A DNA stretch of 64,000 nucleotides from Buddleja alternifolia (Eukaryota; Streptophyta; Magnoliopsida; Lamiales; Scrophulariaceae), in assembly GCA_019426215.1 (NCBI GenBank), contig CM033408.1, forward strand, positions 24,407,953-24,471,952, read 5' to 3'. The position numbers and the translations under genes were made by a program. A model generated the notes under the pieces. The model ran no database searches. It worked only from the letters and a program-made list of their open reading frames with translations, and had not been told where the DNA came from. This document shows positions 1-13,000 of this stretch, one piece after another. How positions within the stretch are numbered: position 1 is the first letter of the stretch; each line of letters opens with the position of its first letter.

Positions 1-753
1 TAAATAAGCATTTTTAGGAAGCAACTCGAGCCTTTTGTTTATTTTTTTTGCTTGCTATTTGTTTCTGTTAGTTTAGTTTTTACTTTTGTTGTGTCTATTT
101 CTTTTTTTCTTTAGTTGTTGAGTCGGTTCATTTCCCTTGTTCCTTTTTATGGTGTTTCTATTTTTCTGTAGGTTTCAAATAAGTTTGGGGGTGGCCATGC
201 ATTACCCACTTGTTAGGTTTTTGTGTGTCAATTTTTTGGTGGTAAGTTCAGTTTTACTTATGGTAGCATCACAAGTGGCGAGGTAGACAGCGCGATCCCA
301 AGACTATTTCGTGGATTGGGACCCATCACCCCACTCCATAACTTCCTCATGATCAATGCCAACACATGCGAGATCCTAGCGACTAGAATGACCCTTACCA
401 TTGGAGGAAGAACAGCTCCCTATTCCTATGAGAAGTAGGGGGTCCAATTAGAAGTGAATTTTTTATAGATGATAAAATAAGCAAAAGAAGTTTACAAGTC
501 TTGAGCGGCGCAAGTGTAACACCGCCCAAAAAGTATTAGTGTGAGATAACACGCTAATGGAAGAAGGCTTAAAACGGCCCCAAAATGAGACCTTGAGGTG
601 GCCAACCTTGAGGCAACCATTCTCGAGGAACCGAATCGAGGCGGCCGAGGTTGTCCTGTCGCGAGGTAAAAGACCGTGGGGTACCATCTGGAAGCGACAC
701 CCCCAGTCACTTCACCACATGCGTTAAGTACGTCGACCTACGGGTTACCTAAA
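1..753 (+). other. Non-coding stretch, possibly the 3' tail of a Ty3/gypsy element
   Basis: This begins as a T-rich tract and contains a run reading AGTTTGGGGGTGG near 181-193. G-rich runs of that kind occur near the 3' end of Athila/Tat-type gypsy elements as the polypurine tract, so a retroelement tail is possible. A 71-codon open frame (223-438) has no family signature that I recognise. No integrase or LTR boundary is visible inside the window, so the assignment is weak. Confidence 0.25.
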
Positions 754-763
754 TAAAGATGTT

Positions 764-975
764 GAGAAAATTGCAATATTTGTACCATAAGTTGGCCTAC
801 ACATTTTTTTAGTATAATAAGTTGGCTGGGTAGCAATTTGAGTACATTATCTTGAAAAAATTCGCAATTTTGGTACAAATTGGCTAAAAAAATTTGAATT
901 TTTCGAAAAAAGTCATATGTCGGGCATGTGACTTGTTAAATTGGGGATTTTGACCGAATGAGGGAAACTTGGCTG
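764..975 (+). repeat. Left terminal inverted repeat of the MULE
   Basis: This stretch pairs with 8846-9078 over nearly its whole length. Shared blocks include TTGGCCTACACATTTTTTT, AATTTGAGTACATTATCTT and the GACTTGTTAAATT-type inner block. Divergence between the arms indicates an old insertion. Confidence 0.85.
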
Positions 976-1114
976 TTTTGACTAGATTTTGAAGGGAATG
1001 ATGCTATAATTTAACCCAATTTAACCAATTTTAATCTAATCTTCCCACATTCTTCATCTTCTTCTTTCTTCTTCGTTACTCGTTTTCTTTCGCCCCTGCC
1101 AACAAAACACCATA

Positions 1115-1791
1115 ATGTCAAGCTCCTCCTCTTGCACCTCTTCTTTTCATTCTCGTGTACTGTGCGAGTGCAAATGCAAGATACCACCATACGTGCAAAC
1201 CAGTTGGACACAAGACAATCCTGGAAGGCGATTCTATGGATGCAAAAATTAGAAGGTCAATTACTCTTAATTTTTGGATGTACATTGTTGGTTTAGGGTT
1301 TTGGAGTTAATTTTTTTATATCATTTGTAATTAGGGTCTTTTACTCAATTTATCTTTTAATTTCTTTTTAATTGATTCATTTATTTTGCATTTTCATCAG
1401 AAAGGTGGGTGCATTTTTTTCACTGGTTGGATCCTCCAATGTGCTCGAGGTCTATGGTAGCTATACCTGAATTACGCTAGCAGAAATCAGGCTAGCAATT
1501 AAAAATGAGCAATTGAGACGAAGGATATCCAGTTTTTTGGATAAAAAGAGGAACTTGGAGAGAATAATAGCAAACATGAGATTTGACAATTCAAATATGG
1601 AAAGTAGGTTGTCCACTGTGGAGGTAGCAAACAACAACAAAGGATCAAAAATATCTAGCATAGACTTGGAAATATTGAAACTAAGAAGAACAATCGGGTT
1701 CTTGGAAGATGAAAATGGGAAGTTGCAAGATGGAATTGCAAGAATGACTACAAAGAACAAACTGATGCAGTTTGTTGTTATGGTGTCTTAG
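1115..1791 (+). pseudogene. GRF-type zinc-finger protein with C-terminal coiled coil, MULE passenger gene
   Basis: From ATG 1115 the first exon encodes a Ser-rich leader, then a cysteine cluster (CECKCK), and ends in the SWTQDNPGRRFYGC block that defines plant GRF zinc fingers. An in-frame TAG follows (1249-1251) where the family normally has Trp. After an apparent intron the second exon (about 1402 on) gives an aromatic DPPMC-like block, but a T-run near 1413-1420 breaks the frame. From 1513 a clean 92-codon frame encodes a Lys/Glu-rich coiled coil, ending at 1791. Small GRF proteins of this layout are widespread in plant genomes. Here the gene lies just inside the left terminal repeat, opposite in strand to the transposase. 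The stop and frameshift mark it as decayed. Its function is unknown; binding of nucleic acid is inferred from the family. Confidence 0.7.
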
Positions 1792-3585
1792 GTATTTTCT
1801 TAGTTACTTGGTTTATTAACTAGAAATAGGTCTGTGTTATGTAGGTCTATCTGTTTTAAGTGTTATGTTTCTTAATTTGTTAGTGTTTAAGTGTTGTAAA
1901 TGCACTTTGTTTTGTTTTGTTTTGTTTAAGTGTTTGAAGAACTTGTTTTGTGCAAGTGTTTCAAGTTCTTGTATCATTTGTACAAGTGTTTTCTGAATGA
2001 AGTATACACTTAATTAAGTGCCTATTTTGAATCAATGGATATGTATTTGGTGTTTCAATAAGTGCATGTGCAAGAAATTGTCAAATAAACCATAATGGGC
2101 ATAACCATCAACAACAAACTTCATTGTCAAATAAACCATCAATTTAGTGGACATGACAATTTCACTCATCATAAATCATCAACAACAAACCATCAACAAA
2201 TTCATTATCACAAAAGAAAAGAAAAAAATTCATATCATCTCAAGCCCTCATCAAAACAGAAACAAGTCATCAAAATCATCTCAAATTCATAACCTATCAA
2301 ACCAACTAGAAATCATCACAATTTTTTCTTTCCTTTGTCCTTTGCATTCACTGTTGCTTTGTTGGACCAGACAGACCCAAGATTTGACACTTTCACATAT
2401 TTCTTCCCCCCTTGTACAATGATTGATCTTCTATAATCTTCAATATTAGATCCTGGATTGGGGAAATCTTGTCCATTGGTGAATGGAGGTGGTACTTTTA
2501 TGTTGACTCCTGCTCTCCTGGTGGGTTGGCCTTGCTGCAATTAGGTCCACATAGAAGGTCTCTAAACAATTAGCCTGGGCCTTTGTATAATTGAAGCAGT
2601 CCTTGCAATATGATTTGCAGCTTCTTTCTGTATTGCTATAAAAGGCCTTGGAGGAAATCTGGCTGTAGTTGGCTGAATTGGTAGATTAGTGTCAACAAAA
2701 ATTTCCCCCAAAGGGAATAGACATGGTGGATTTAGTAAGGGAGTGTCACCATCCTCATCTTCATCAACAAGTTGGCAAAATTTGGTGGACTTTGTAGGTT
2801 TCTCCTTCTTCTTCATTGTTGATGGATTTTTCTTAATAGTTTGCTCCTGTACCATAATAAAATCTCATAAAAATCACTGAAATTAACCACACTATATATT
2901 TCTCAGAATATGCTAAAATTAACCAATTAAATTAACCACTGAAATTACACTACACACAACATATTTATCACATATACACTACACTTACAATGTTTGGTGC
3001 TGAAGATGAAACACTCATAGGGGCTTTTGAAGTTGTACTGTGCTGAAGAGGAAACTCTCCTTCAAATTCAAAATCTAGTTCAACAATTGGTGTTGAACTA
3101 GAAACTTCTTTTGCCTTTTTTGATCCTTGTTTCTTAGTCTGGACTTGTATCACAAGGAAGGCATATTATTTAATAAACAACAACCTTCATTTAAATTGAA
3201 AATCAATAAATGCACTTACAGTTGGTTGAGTCACAGATTGGAGTTTTTGTGCTTTTTAGTGCTATAGATGACACTTTCTGATTCTTTAGAGCTTTGTTGG
3301 TATTCTTCACACTTACAGTAGTGGACCTCAAATATGCAACCTTCTTCTGGCCCGAGTCTCAATTTGAGGCTTCAAACTTGTCACTTTTCTCTTCCTAACG
3401 TAAGTCAAATATCAATAAATCAAGTTGTAGTCAATAAAAACCAGAAAAAATCACTGCAAAAAATAATAAACATTGAAAACTGATTTTTACCTTTAAATTT
3501 ATTTTTAGATTTGAAGAAGTAGATTGACCTCCATTCATCTCACTGAATTCATCATCTTGTGTTCTAGCATCTGTGTTAAGCTTCA
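1792..3585. other. MULE interior, C-terminal/3' part of the transposase gene and spacer
   Basis: This is mostly AT-rich spacer between the two convergently oriented MULE genes. On the minus strand a 97-codon acidic and proline-rich frame (2562-2855) and a short frame at 2968-3153 could be remnants of the variable transposase C-terminus, but no conserved domain is present. Confidence 0.4.
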
Positions 3586-6500
3586 AAGGAAAGGACACTT
3601 AGGATTTTTCTTGTTGTAACCCTCACCACCACAATTTCCACACTTAGGTGTGTTTTGTTGTCTTTTCATCTTGTAAGGATTCCCATCCTTTGGCTTGCCT
3701 CTGCTTCTTCTTTTTTTTTTTTTTTTGGTTTTTTACTTAACTTTACCAGGTTAAACTCTTCTCATTACACAGGGTCTGCCAACACCCTTTCTACCGTTTG
3801 GGTGCTAGTGGAGGAATAAAATATTTGTTCTTCCACTCACTTATTCCATTTATAGGTATTATGGATATCTCATAAACTACATTGTATGTGTCAACACTGG
3901 AACACCTATTCACAAAGTCATCAATTTGCAAACCTTGGCAGTTTATTGCCCTACATGCATGTTTGCATGGAATTCCACTCAGATCCCATTTTCTACATCC
4001 ACATGATCTCTTCTCTTTTCCAAGTCCACAATATACTATTGAGCCTCATCATCCATGCATTTGACTAGGTAATGCATATCATCAAATTTAATGGGCATAC
4101 ATGAGCCTATCTTCTCAACCCTTTTATTGATTATTTTCTTAGTCCTTGGACATATAACATCTTCCCCCCATCTTTGTTTTGATTTATCTCTATTCTCCTG
4201 CAATCTCTTCATCATGTATTCCATGATCCATTCCAGGATTGAAATAATTGGCAACGCCCTAACAGGTAGTAAGCTACTATTGAAGCTCTTACAAACATTG
4301 TTCTAGATCATATCACATTTTACATTGTTATTGAAGAAGGCCTTACACCACTGATCTGGTGGTTTGTCATTGAACCAGTCAAATGCATTTGCATTCAATT
4401 CATTCATCTCTTCCATTCTTTTAATAAACTCATTCTCTGTGAGCATTAGCAGCTCTCCACAGTGCATTCTTATATGCTTGCCCTCTGAAACCATGCTTCA
4501 CAAAGTTAGCATTCAGGTGCCTAACACAGAATCTATGAGAAGAGTTTGGAAAGACATCATTAAATTCTTTGATTAGCCCCTTCTGCTTATCTGACATGAA
4601 AATGTATTGTGCATCATCCTAAATGTTTAAATCTACTTTGAGAAAAGTTAAAAACCAATCCCAAGTGTCCCCACGCTCTTTCATAACCACACCATAATAA
4701 AAAGGTTATGTTATTGTTGGGGTTAACTCCTATTGCAGTTAACAGAACACCCTGATGAGGCTCTTTCAGGTGACACCCATCCACCCCAATCAATGTCCTA
4801 CACCCTCTAGAAAACTCCACCTTTAAAGCATGGAATCCCACAGAAAACCTATCATATAGGTTTTCACCACTTGATTGATCAATTCCAATAATCACTGTAG
4901 AACCAGGGTTAGTTCTTTTTATTTCAATTGCATAATCCCACAACCAAGCAAACTGTTCATCTGGATCCCCTTCTAATATTTTTAAGGCTCTCCACTTTGC
5001 CATGTATGCCTGGTCCTCTAAAATATGGCAATCATTCTCTTGCATGGTATCTTCCCTAAAGCCCTGAAGATTTCTTTTTGGGTCAGACTTGAACTTCCTC
5101 GAAAAAATTTAGGCCACCCATGTTGATTTCATATTCTGCACATTAAAGTTCACTAGACATGTGTGATCAGGTACATAGGACGTTATTTGAAATGTAGCAA
5201 CATCTTTGATCTTATTAGCATGCACCTTCTACTTACAGCTACTGTCAGCACACTTGGCATAAACTCTGGTTCTATCATTTGAAGTGATGTTTCTGGACCT
5301 TTTTGTCATTATGGCATGTGAGTGAATGGTCCTCTAAACAAAGTTGTTAGGAATTTCATTGTTAGATGTTTTGATGATGAGAAGATAGGATTTCATGTTA
5401 GACCCCAAAAGAATGTAAGTTTACACTTTCATAGAATATATGTATAAGCGTTTGAATGTTTGTTAGTTTGTTAGGCTTGTAATTTTTATCTTTGTAGATT
5501 TTAGACTAAGTGATAGATACTGAGTCGCTAATAGAATTCTAGGTGAGTCTATTAGAGATGAAGTTGAAGATCAGCGTCTGAAGTCAGAAGAAGATGAAGA
5601 TTTGTCTTAAGCGTCCGTCAAGCACTTAAGAGTCTATTTCAGGAGTTATGAATCAAGTGTTCAAGAGAATGTTCTTAGCGCCCAGCTAATGCTAAAGGAC
5701 TATCCAAGGAGTGTTGATCAAAGCGCTCATTTCATTCAAGCGATTCACCTGAAATACTTCCTCAAGTCATCCGATCAGCAACGGTCATTTATTTCCAAGC
5801 GGGAAATAAATTCAAAGTGCATTAAAAGTGACAAGACAGTATGACTTGCGAACAAGCCACCTTTTGACTAGACTGTCAGCCTTTCAGTGCTAAAGTATGC
5901 TCATGTCCAATCGGAATCAGCAGAAATCAAGGAATGTCAGAAAAGGGACTATTTGAAGCTCTGCGTGAGGAACACGCGCTTGACTTGTGTCCAACGGACA
6001 AATCCCGAGCCTCCCTATAAATAGTACCCTTCAGCTATCTCTATGTGTGTGAGAAAAAGACAAAACCGTGAAAGAGAGCTGAGAAATAATTTGAGAGAAA
6101 AAGCTTCCAAACTCCATAGCCAATTGGAATTCAAGAAAGTTAATTCTTTCAACAAGCAGTATTTTTGTGTAAGAGAAGCTTGTTGAAGAAGATCTTTCTT
6201 GAAGCTCCAATATCTTTAAAGCTTCTCAAATACATTCCAGACAGTCACCCGATATCTCAAACATCTTCCAAGAAGAACCCTAAACTATTATTGAGATATC
6301 CCAAGTTGTTTGAACTTCCCAACATCAAACAAACCCTGTTACAATAAACCCTCAACACCTTTCATCTGAGTGAGAGAGATTGTTGACTTCCACAAGCATT
6401 ATTTTTGAGTAAAAAGCTTGTTGAAGAAAGGTCTTTATTGGAGCTGAAATCTGTGTGATCAAGGAGCTCAAGGCCATCTTGGAGAAGATCTTCATTGGAG

Positions 6501-8068
6501 CTGAAGTCTGTGTGATCAAGGAGCTCGAGATCGTCTTTCCAAAAGTAGAGGATTGAAGTGGCTTGTAGAAGAAATTTGTGTGACCAAGGATCTCAAGTCA
6601 TCCACATCCATTGCTTCCTTTGTCCCTAATTTGTAGAAGATTCTGTGTGATTCTTTGAGGATCATTTTAGTGGATTGCCTCCGAGTGCAAAGGAGAAAAA
6701 GGACGTAGCTGGGATTACACCACCCAATGAACCTTACAATTTCTTGTGTCACTTTACTGTTTTAATGCTTTACATTGCATTTGCATATTACATCTCTTAA
6801 AGGTTTTTAAACAGTTAAGCGACTATTTGCAAAAAGTGAACGTTAAGCTTTCAAAACAGACTTAAGCGCTTCGCCAAGCGCTAAGCCCTCTGAGCGTTCA
6901 AATCTATCTAAAAGGAAAGTAACTGAAGAAAAACTTTTGTAACTCTAAAATATTTTCAAAGAGAAGACTTTAAAATACTTCTGCTATGCTAACCCTGATT
7001 AAGCGATTGAAACGTTACCCTACTTTGGTAATAGTTGAAATCACTAAGTCTAAGTTAACTTTATAAAACAGTCTTCAAGTAAGCGACTAGTCAAGCGCCT
7101 ACAATTGTAAGCGACTAGTCAAGCGATTACTATCCTCAAGCGTTCAAAAGAGATTTTAATACGAAAATTTTTGAAGTCCTAAAAAGACTTCAGGGTCTAT
7201 TCAACCCCCCATCCCCTTTTTAGACCCTTTCGTATGCCATTGTGGGACCAACAAAAGTTGTATTTTTAAACATCAATCCTAATGTAAGTGGTGGGTCAAA
7301 CCTCTGATATTCCTTGAAAACTGGGTATTTTTTTCTCATCATTTTCTTCATCTAACCCTTTTGTACTATTTAACTCATCTTCAATTTTATTGATGTCCTC
7401 CTATCTTGAATAATTGAGGATTTCAGTGTCTGCATTCTCATATACTTGTTGAGTTTTAACATTATCAGTTGCAGTTTCCTTGCCTTTTTCAGTTGCAGTT
7501 TCTTTGTCATTTTCAGTCGCCTCTTCTTTGTCGTTTTCTATTTCAGACTCATTCATATCATAATCACTCTCTTGAAAACCATCCACACACCTATATACAA
7601 AGTCATCCTCTAAATCATCATCATTCTCTGAATCATCACAATGATCACCTTCTTCAGCTCTTGTATCTTCAACCCCAAAATCTTCACCTCATACATTTTC
7701 ATTACCATCTGTCCCAATATCCCCACTATCTTTTTCTGCTCCAATATTCCCAGTATCATCTTCTGGCCCACTATCTTCACCTTCATAGTTTAAGTAAATA
7801 TCTACTTCCCTGATTATATCTAAGTTCTTACACAAAACTAATGTAGCTCATCATCATACTTAAGTTCTTTAAACTTGTTGTCAACCATAATATGACAAGA
7901 CTTGAACTCTGGTAACTCCATTTTATGACAGAAAATTTTAAACCCTTCTATAAACAAATTATCAACTTCAAAGTGGTCAAATTTGAAGACACTTCGTGCT
8001 TCATATACAGGTGGCCTATCATCTTCATACTCAAAACATAGACCCCCATAGTGCAGAGCAACAGTCAC
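3586..8068 (-). pseudogene. MuDR-like transposase, disrupted by a solo LTR
   Basis: Fragments in family order can be followed down the minus strand. The N-terminal domain is at 8068-7838 (starting TVALHYGG), followed by an acidic low-complexity linker (7780-7390) and the start of the MuDR DNA-binding region (about 7380-7255). The LTR insertion comes next. After it come a cysteine-containing block (RVYAKCADSSC near 5265), then the MULE DDE domain with the conserved GCRTLIGVDGCHLK block (4614-5045). A GLIKEF...HRFCVRHL block near 4600-4500 and a zinc knuckle near 3590-3660 (CGNCGGEGYN...C, with Tyr in place of the usual His) follow. Several stops and frameshifts separate the blocks, so the enzyme is dead. 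The role, cut-and-paste transposition, is known for the family. Confidence 0.8.
5345..7253 (+). repeat. Solo LTR of a SIRE-type copia element
   Basis: It begins TGTTAGGAATTTCA and ends GGGACCAACA, the same ends as the LTRs of the complete copia element at 34400-44824, with shared internal blocks throughout (the Asp-Asp-Asp-like TGTTTTGATGATGA block, the TATAAATAG promoter-like site near 6016, the GGTCTATTCAACCCCCC block). It is flanked on both sides by AAAGT (5340-5344 and 7254-7258), a 5-bp target duplication, and no internal region remains, so unequal LTR recombination is inferred. At 1909 bp it is longer than the 1552-bp LTR of its relative, partly because a GGAGCTGAAGTCTGTGTGATC unit is repeated near 6440-6530. 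Confidence 0.88.
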
Positions 8069-8845
8069 AATTTGCTTATGATGATCTGCAAATACATTGG
8101 GAACAAAAAGTCGTAAAAAAGAACCTTGCCTTTATAACCAAAATAATCAAAAAATAACCCTAACTTTATTAACAAAAGAACCCTAAAGTTTATAATCAAA
8201 GGCACTCAAATGTTTTAATAAAAAATGAACTTTTTAAATCAAAAAGCACTAGGTTTTTTTGGATCATTGCAGGGGACCACCAATAAACAATATTAGGCTG
8301 CATTAAACAATAGGGCGTGATCGAAAACCCATAAAAAAATACAATAAACAAGATCCTTTACCCTAAACCCTAAACAATAAAAAACAAATTAAACAATAAT
8401 GAATTCAGATAAATTCGAAACACTAAAATTTGGGGATTCTCAATAAAATAACAGAAAATAAGTGATTCGGTACATAATATTTCGAGATTATAACTTAAAA
8501 CAACAAAATTATCATAAAAAATGTAATAGTTAACAAAATTCCAAAGAAAAGATACGTACCATAATTTGGGGTTGGCATATAGTTCAAATTTGGATGTCTC
8601 AAATTCACCATTTGCACAAAATGACTTTCGGGCACTAATCACGTTGGGCACAACAAAATTCATCTTCAATTTCTTGTTTGAATGCGTATGCAATTTTGGG
8701 GGGTTTTGGACGATTAGGGTTTGAGTTTGAGAATGTTATTAATTTCTAATATTATTTGTTTGAATAAACCAAAAATGTTGTCATTCTTTGTTGAAGTCGT
8801 TCTGCGTTTTTAATTTTTGCCTCTTTTTTTGAAATCCTATGATGT
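8069..8845. other. MULE interior, region upstream of the transposase start
   Basis: AT-rich sequence between the transposase N-terminus and the right terminal repeat. It should contain the transposase promoter and untranslated leader. I see no coding block; the 107-codon minus frame at 8370-8693 has no recognisable domain. Confidence 0.4.
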
Positions 8846-9078
8846 CAGCCGAGTTTCCCTCCATTCGGTCAAAATTGGTCAAAATCGGTCAAAATCCCTG
8901 ATTTAACAAGTCACGTACCCGACACATGACTTTTTCTGGCAAAATTCAAAACTTTCCTCCCAGTTTGTACCAAAATTGCAATTTTTTGAAGATAATGTAC
9001 TCAAATTGCTACCTAGCCAACTTATTGTACTAAAAAAATGTGTAGGCCAACTTAGGGTACCAATAATGCAATTTTCTC
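8846..9078 (-). repeat. Right terminal inverted repeat of the MULE
   Basis: Reverse complement of 764-975 with scattered mismatches. The outer end reads TGCAATTTTCTC, mirroring GAGAAAATTGCA on the left. Confidence 0.85.
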
Positions 9079-9088
9079 TAAATATGTT

Positions 9089-9869
9089 CATTTGTCCATA
9101 ATGCTCTACACTGGCGAGGAAACCAAAAAATAGATCAATGTTTTATGAGGAAAAAAACATGTAATTTCCTTCACTAGACCACAAGATGAAGAATGGATTA
9201 GAAATTATCTTGTTCATCTTGGCTTCTCTCCATGGTTGATTATGAGGATAAAAGCCTAGAGAGAGAACTTTTACAAATGGAACGCAAGTGAATGAGAGTA
9301 CAAAGTATTCCCCACGTCTCTTTTTAAAAGGAAATGGTAGGTAGGGAACATTAATACTCCAACACCCCCTAAGAAATTCCCTCAACCGGGTGCTGTAGTT
9401 GAGTTGATCTGACGTACTCCTGGATATCCTATACTTCACACTCGGGAGTGGGGAGGCATTATGATGTGCTCCAAAAATGTCTAGAGGCACATTTGTAATT
9501 AAATCATCTCCGGTTTTGGGCCAGAGTATCTCCCACGGGCAAAATCCAATATAAAAATAAGGGTGAGCCAACATGGCTAGCAACGAATTCTGTCAAATAG
9601 ACTACAATAATAATTGGCTAATAAATATTAAATACATATTTATTAGGTTAATATATATTTTAATGGGCTGGTAATAAAGTTTTAGCCTATGGTCCATATG
9701 CAGCCCTACAAATACATTATCAGAGTAAATATAATTCATTATCTGCTCTTCCCATCAAAAAGTGTGCTAGAGAGAAAGCAGTTGACAATTACAATGAATA
9801 ATCTCATCGTTGAACTACAAAAAGAAAAATTGATCCCATCAAAATGGGTACGTAGGCAGCGTGTCTATA
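9089..9869. other. Unassigned spacer between the MULE and the CACTA element
   Basis: It contains a 146-codon minus-strand open frame (9143-9583) with no family signature and biased composition. The plus strand has an ATTAATACTCCAACACCCCCT block near 9350 that resembles the reversed polypurine-tract/LTR junction of copia elements, so an eroded retroelement is possible. No confident gene. Confidence 0.25.
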
Positions 9870-10029
9870 CACTATAGAAAAGTCATTATTTACCACATGA
9901 ATATCCTCCACGGCTATTTAGCAAAAGTGGAAATAGCTAGTAAAAACGGTATTGAGCCGTCTTTTTGAAACAAGCTTTCCAAACGGCTTCTAAGAAGCTG
10001 TTGGCTTAGGCAAAACATTCAAAATGGGT

Positions 10030-13000
10030 CTGGAAGAGCTGTCTGCTTAGACGATTCCTTCTATCTCCGGCGAAGACGCCACCTACGACGATTCATTCTA
10101 TCTCCAGCGAAGATTCCATCAGCGATAACATCGCCGATCTTTCCATTTCTTCGCCTCTCCCCTGCTGATGAGGAAGATTCCCTGGAGCGGCGGATATGGA
10201 GTTCCGGCAGGGTGGATTGTTTTGTCGGTATAAGTACTTTACGTTTCAAATACTTTTATGTAATTAGAAAAAAATTCATTCTAGGGTTTTGATAATGTCG
10301 ACTTCACCAATTTCGATCAGATCAAACCTCAGATTTTTCTTAGGAGGCAATGTTGAAGTCATCTCGAGGAGCTCGGATTTCTCGAAAACATTGTGACGGT
10401 GGAGGAATAGCGATCAGTACTGATTCACTTCTTACATCTTAATTTAATTGAAGATAGCAGGTTGTTTGTCAGGCTTTAATTTTAATTTTGGGGGAAGAAG
10501 AAGATTTCTGATTTTCACAGTGTATGTTAGTTTTATGTAGTAGAAGTTTAGTTATTAATTATTAGCTATTAATTATAATTATTACAATGGAGGAAAGAAT
10601 TTTAGTTCTTATGTACCTCTTTTGGTCTGTCAACTCTCTTGCTTCTGATATATACATTATATTTACCAGGTAACTTATATACATTATATTTTACCAAGTT
10701 AGTTGCTAAGTATCATTTATCTGCATCCTCATATTATTATACACTTAATTCACCCTTTTAATATTAGAATGGGCAATGAAGTTTCAGAACCAAATTTGAC
10801 TGTAAAAGCTTTCATCTTTTTCTAATGTTCAACTACTTAGCTAGAAAATAAAGGGCATTTCAATAAGTGCAGTAGCTATGGCTACTTGATCTAGTAGCTA
10901 CTAGCTAACCTTTTCTTGATGAGCTCAAAAGTTGATATGCATATTGACTAGGGTGGGCTGGCGGTTTGTCGGGTTCGGCTTGTTCGGGGTTCGGGGTTGC
11001 ATGTCGGTTTAATTCGGGTTCGGGTTACGGCTGTAGAATGTGCGCACTTCACGAGAAAATAGTAGAAAGTTCATTTGACGTTTTCTTTCTATAAACTCTT
11101 TTATGGAGACATCTACAAAAGAAATTTTGTATTCAAGTTGTAAATTTGATTATGTTTTGAATGCAAAATCCGATTTGAATACAAAACTGTTTTGTTCTAT
11201 TCTCATTTGATATAGTTTTGGATTTTGTGTCTTTGTCATTGTTTTTGAATCGAGCTTTCTACAATGAGTTAGTTTTCTCGTGAATACGCGCACAACTTGC
11301 AAGGGCTTAATAGGTTCATGTTTCTAGGGGATTGATGAATCCGTTCAAATGAGTAAGACGCGCACAGCTAACTGCCTGCTAACTTTGAGCGAGAAAGGGC
11401 TATAAAATCATGAATCTTATGAGTTATGAATTTTCTCGTGAACTTTGATCTTTTTTATTTGTTCTTCTATACCAGGAGAACATTTTGCAAAGGTTCGATA
11501 GGATTTTGTTCTGTTTGCTATTATCTCTGTCAACATTGTTTAATAGGCTAATATGAATTTTACGATGTAATTTACTTCTGCAGCACTTTATCAATCTCCT
11601 TGGTCGTGTTGCACTTGACACACTCTAGGGAATTGATATCCAGGCCAACTTTGTTTATGATTTTAGATACTAGGTCTATATCTTTTTAGATACTGCAGTT
11701 CCAGTTGTCAGTGACAACTGAGTTGTACTAGGTCTATATCCTTTTAGATACTATCTGCGTGAAATTATGTTTATATCTTCTATTTTAAGCGGTTCATTTA
11801 CGGTGGATTTTACATTTCTCTCTGTGCAGTTTAATAGTCATCGTGGTGCTGGGCTTGTTACTAGCCTTTCACCTTGTACTCTCAAGCGTTTTGCCACTTA
11901 CATTTGGTTATATGGGTATATACTTTCGCTTAAAGACGCTCATCTTGTGTTACTATACAGTCTTCTCCTTTTGTCTTTACTCATTCTGGATTTCTGGCAC
12001 ATTTTAGGGGCATTTGACTCTGGTAAAAGCAAAACAGAGGTAAATGATGCTTTGAACATCAATTTTCTCTTACTTCTTTTCCTTTGGGAAATCTCTGTGT
12101 TTTCTATATGATTTTTGGACCTCGGGCAGGTAAATAAGCTATAATTTAGATTTGCTGAAATTAACATAGACAAGCACTGTTGAAAGTGTACTTCATTTAT
12201 TTTGTAGATTGTAAAAGATCAATTTAGACTTGGGCAAGAATCATGAGAGTAGTAACTATATTATAAATCAGGCCCATCCATAATCATGTCATAATTATCT
12301 GTTTCAATCATTTCAGAAATCAAATACGTGCAGGAAATCTGAAAGAAGAGAGAAAACTAGAGAGAAGAGACTTTTTAAGTTTACTATTTAGTAAAATGAC
12401 AAATTGTATTGAAAGAATGCAATAACTTATACTACTTTAGTGATACATGACTTCTAAAATTTATTAGTAAACAAATTTAGGAACTGGATTTTATGATGAA
12501 ATTATGTAAATTTTAGGAATGATGGGTGTGTTAGTGACAGAGATGATGGAAATGGGCCATTTTTGCATATCATGCATAATGAATTTCTTTTTATGTAGGG
12601 ATTATGTCAATGTTGAATATGTTTTGGATCGTAGAACTAATGATATGAATGAGAGAGTAGTTGTGGGTTTAGCTTTCGTGTCATGAAGTATTAATCCTAA
12701 AAATATAATTTTGTGGCATGTGAATTCCAGTTTGATAATCAAATGATGGACAATGCCAAAACAGAACCAAAACTTCATACATGTGATTTTGTGGCTGATT
12801 GATGGTTCGATAAGTACTATCATACATGGTAAACAAAATTTATATTTCTAAACTATATGTTTAGCTGAATCAAAGTCTTTCAGTTTGTCTTATAAGCTCT
12901 TTCCTAAATAGGGTCCTTGCAAATTTGTTGTCAACTCGGTAGGCTTTTGGAATAGATGGTGATGCTGGATGATCATATATTGCTTCTGATCTTGAATTTC

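Larger units (their letters stand above)
764..9078 (-). mobile_element. MuDR-type Mutator-like transposon (MULE), decayed, carrying two genes
   Basis: Long terminal inverted repeats are visible: about 764-975 on the left matches the reverse complement of about 8846-9078 on the right. Both ends start with GAGAAAATTGCA, typical of MULE termini. The flanks are TAAAGATGTT (754-763) and TAAATATGTT (9079-9088), a 10-bp target duplication with one mismatch, in the size range MULEs make. Inside are a broken MuDR-like transposase on the minus strand and a GRF zinc-finger gene on the plus strand near the left end. A 1.9-kb solo LTR lies within the transposase. Without that insertion the element would be about 6.4 kb. 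Confidence 0.88.

Noticed and set aside
7469..7813. 114-codon plus-strand frame rich in His, Leu and Tyr
   Set aside because: It is the antisense shadow of the acidic linker of the MULE transposase on the minus strand.
9143..9583. 146-codon minus-strand frame
   Set aside because: Although long for this AT-rich DNA, it has no family block, and part of it overlaps a possible LTR-like segment.
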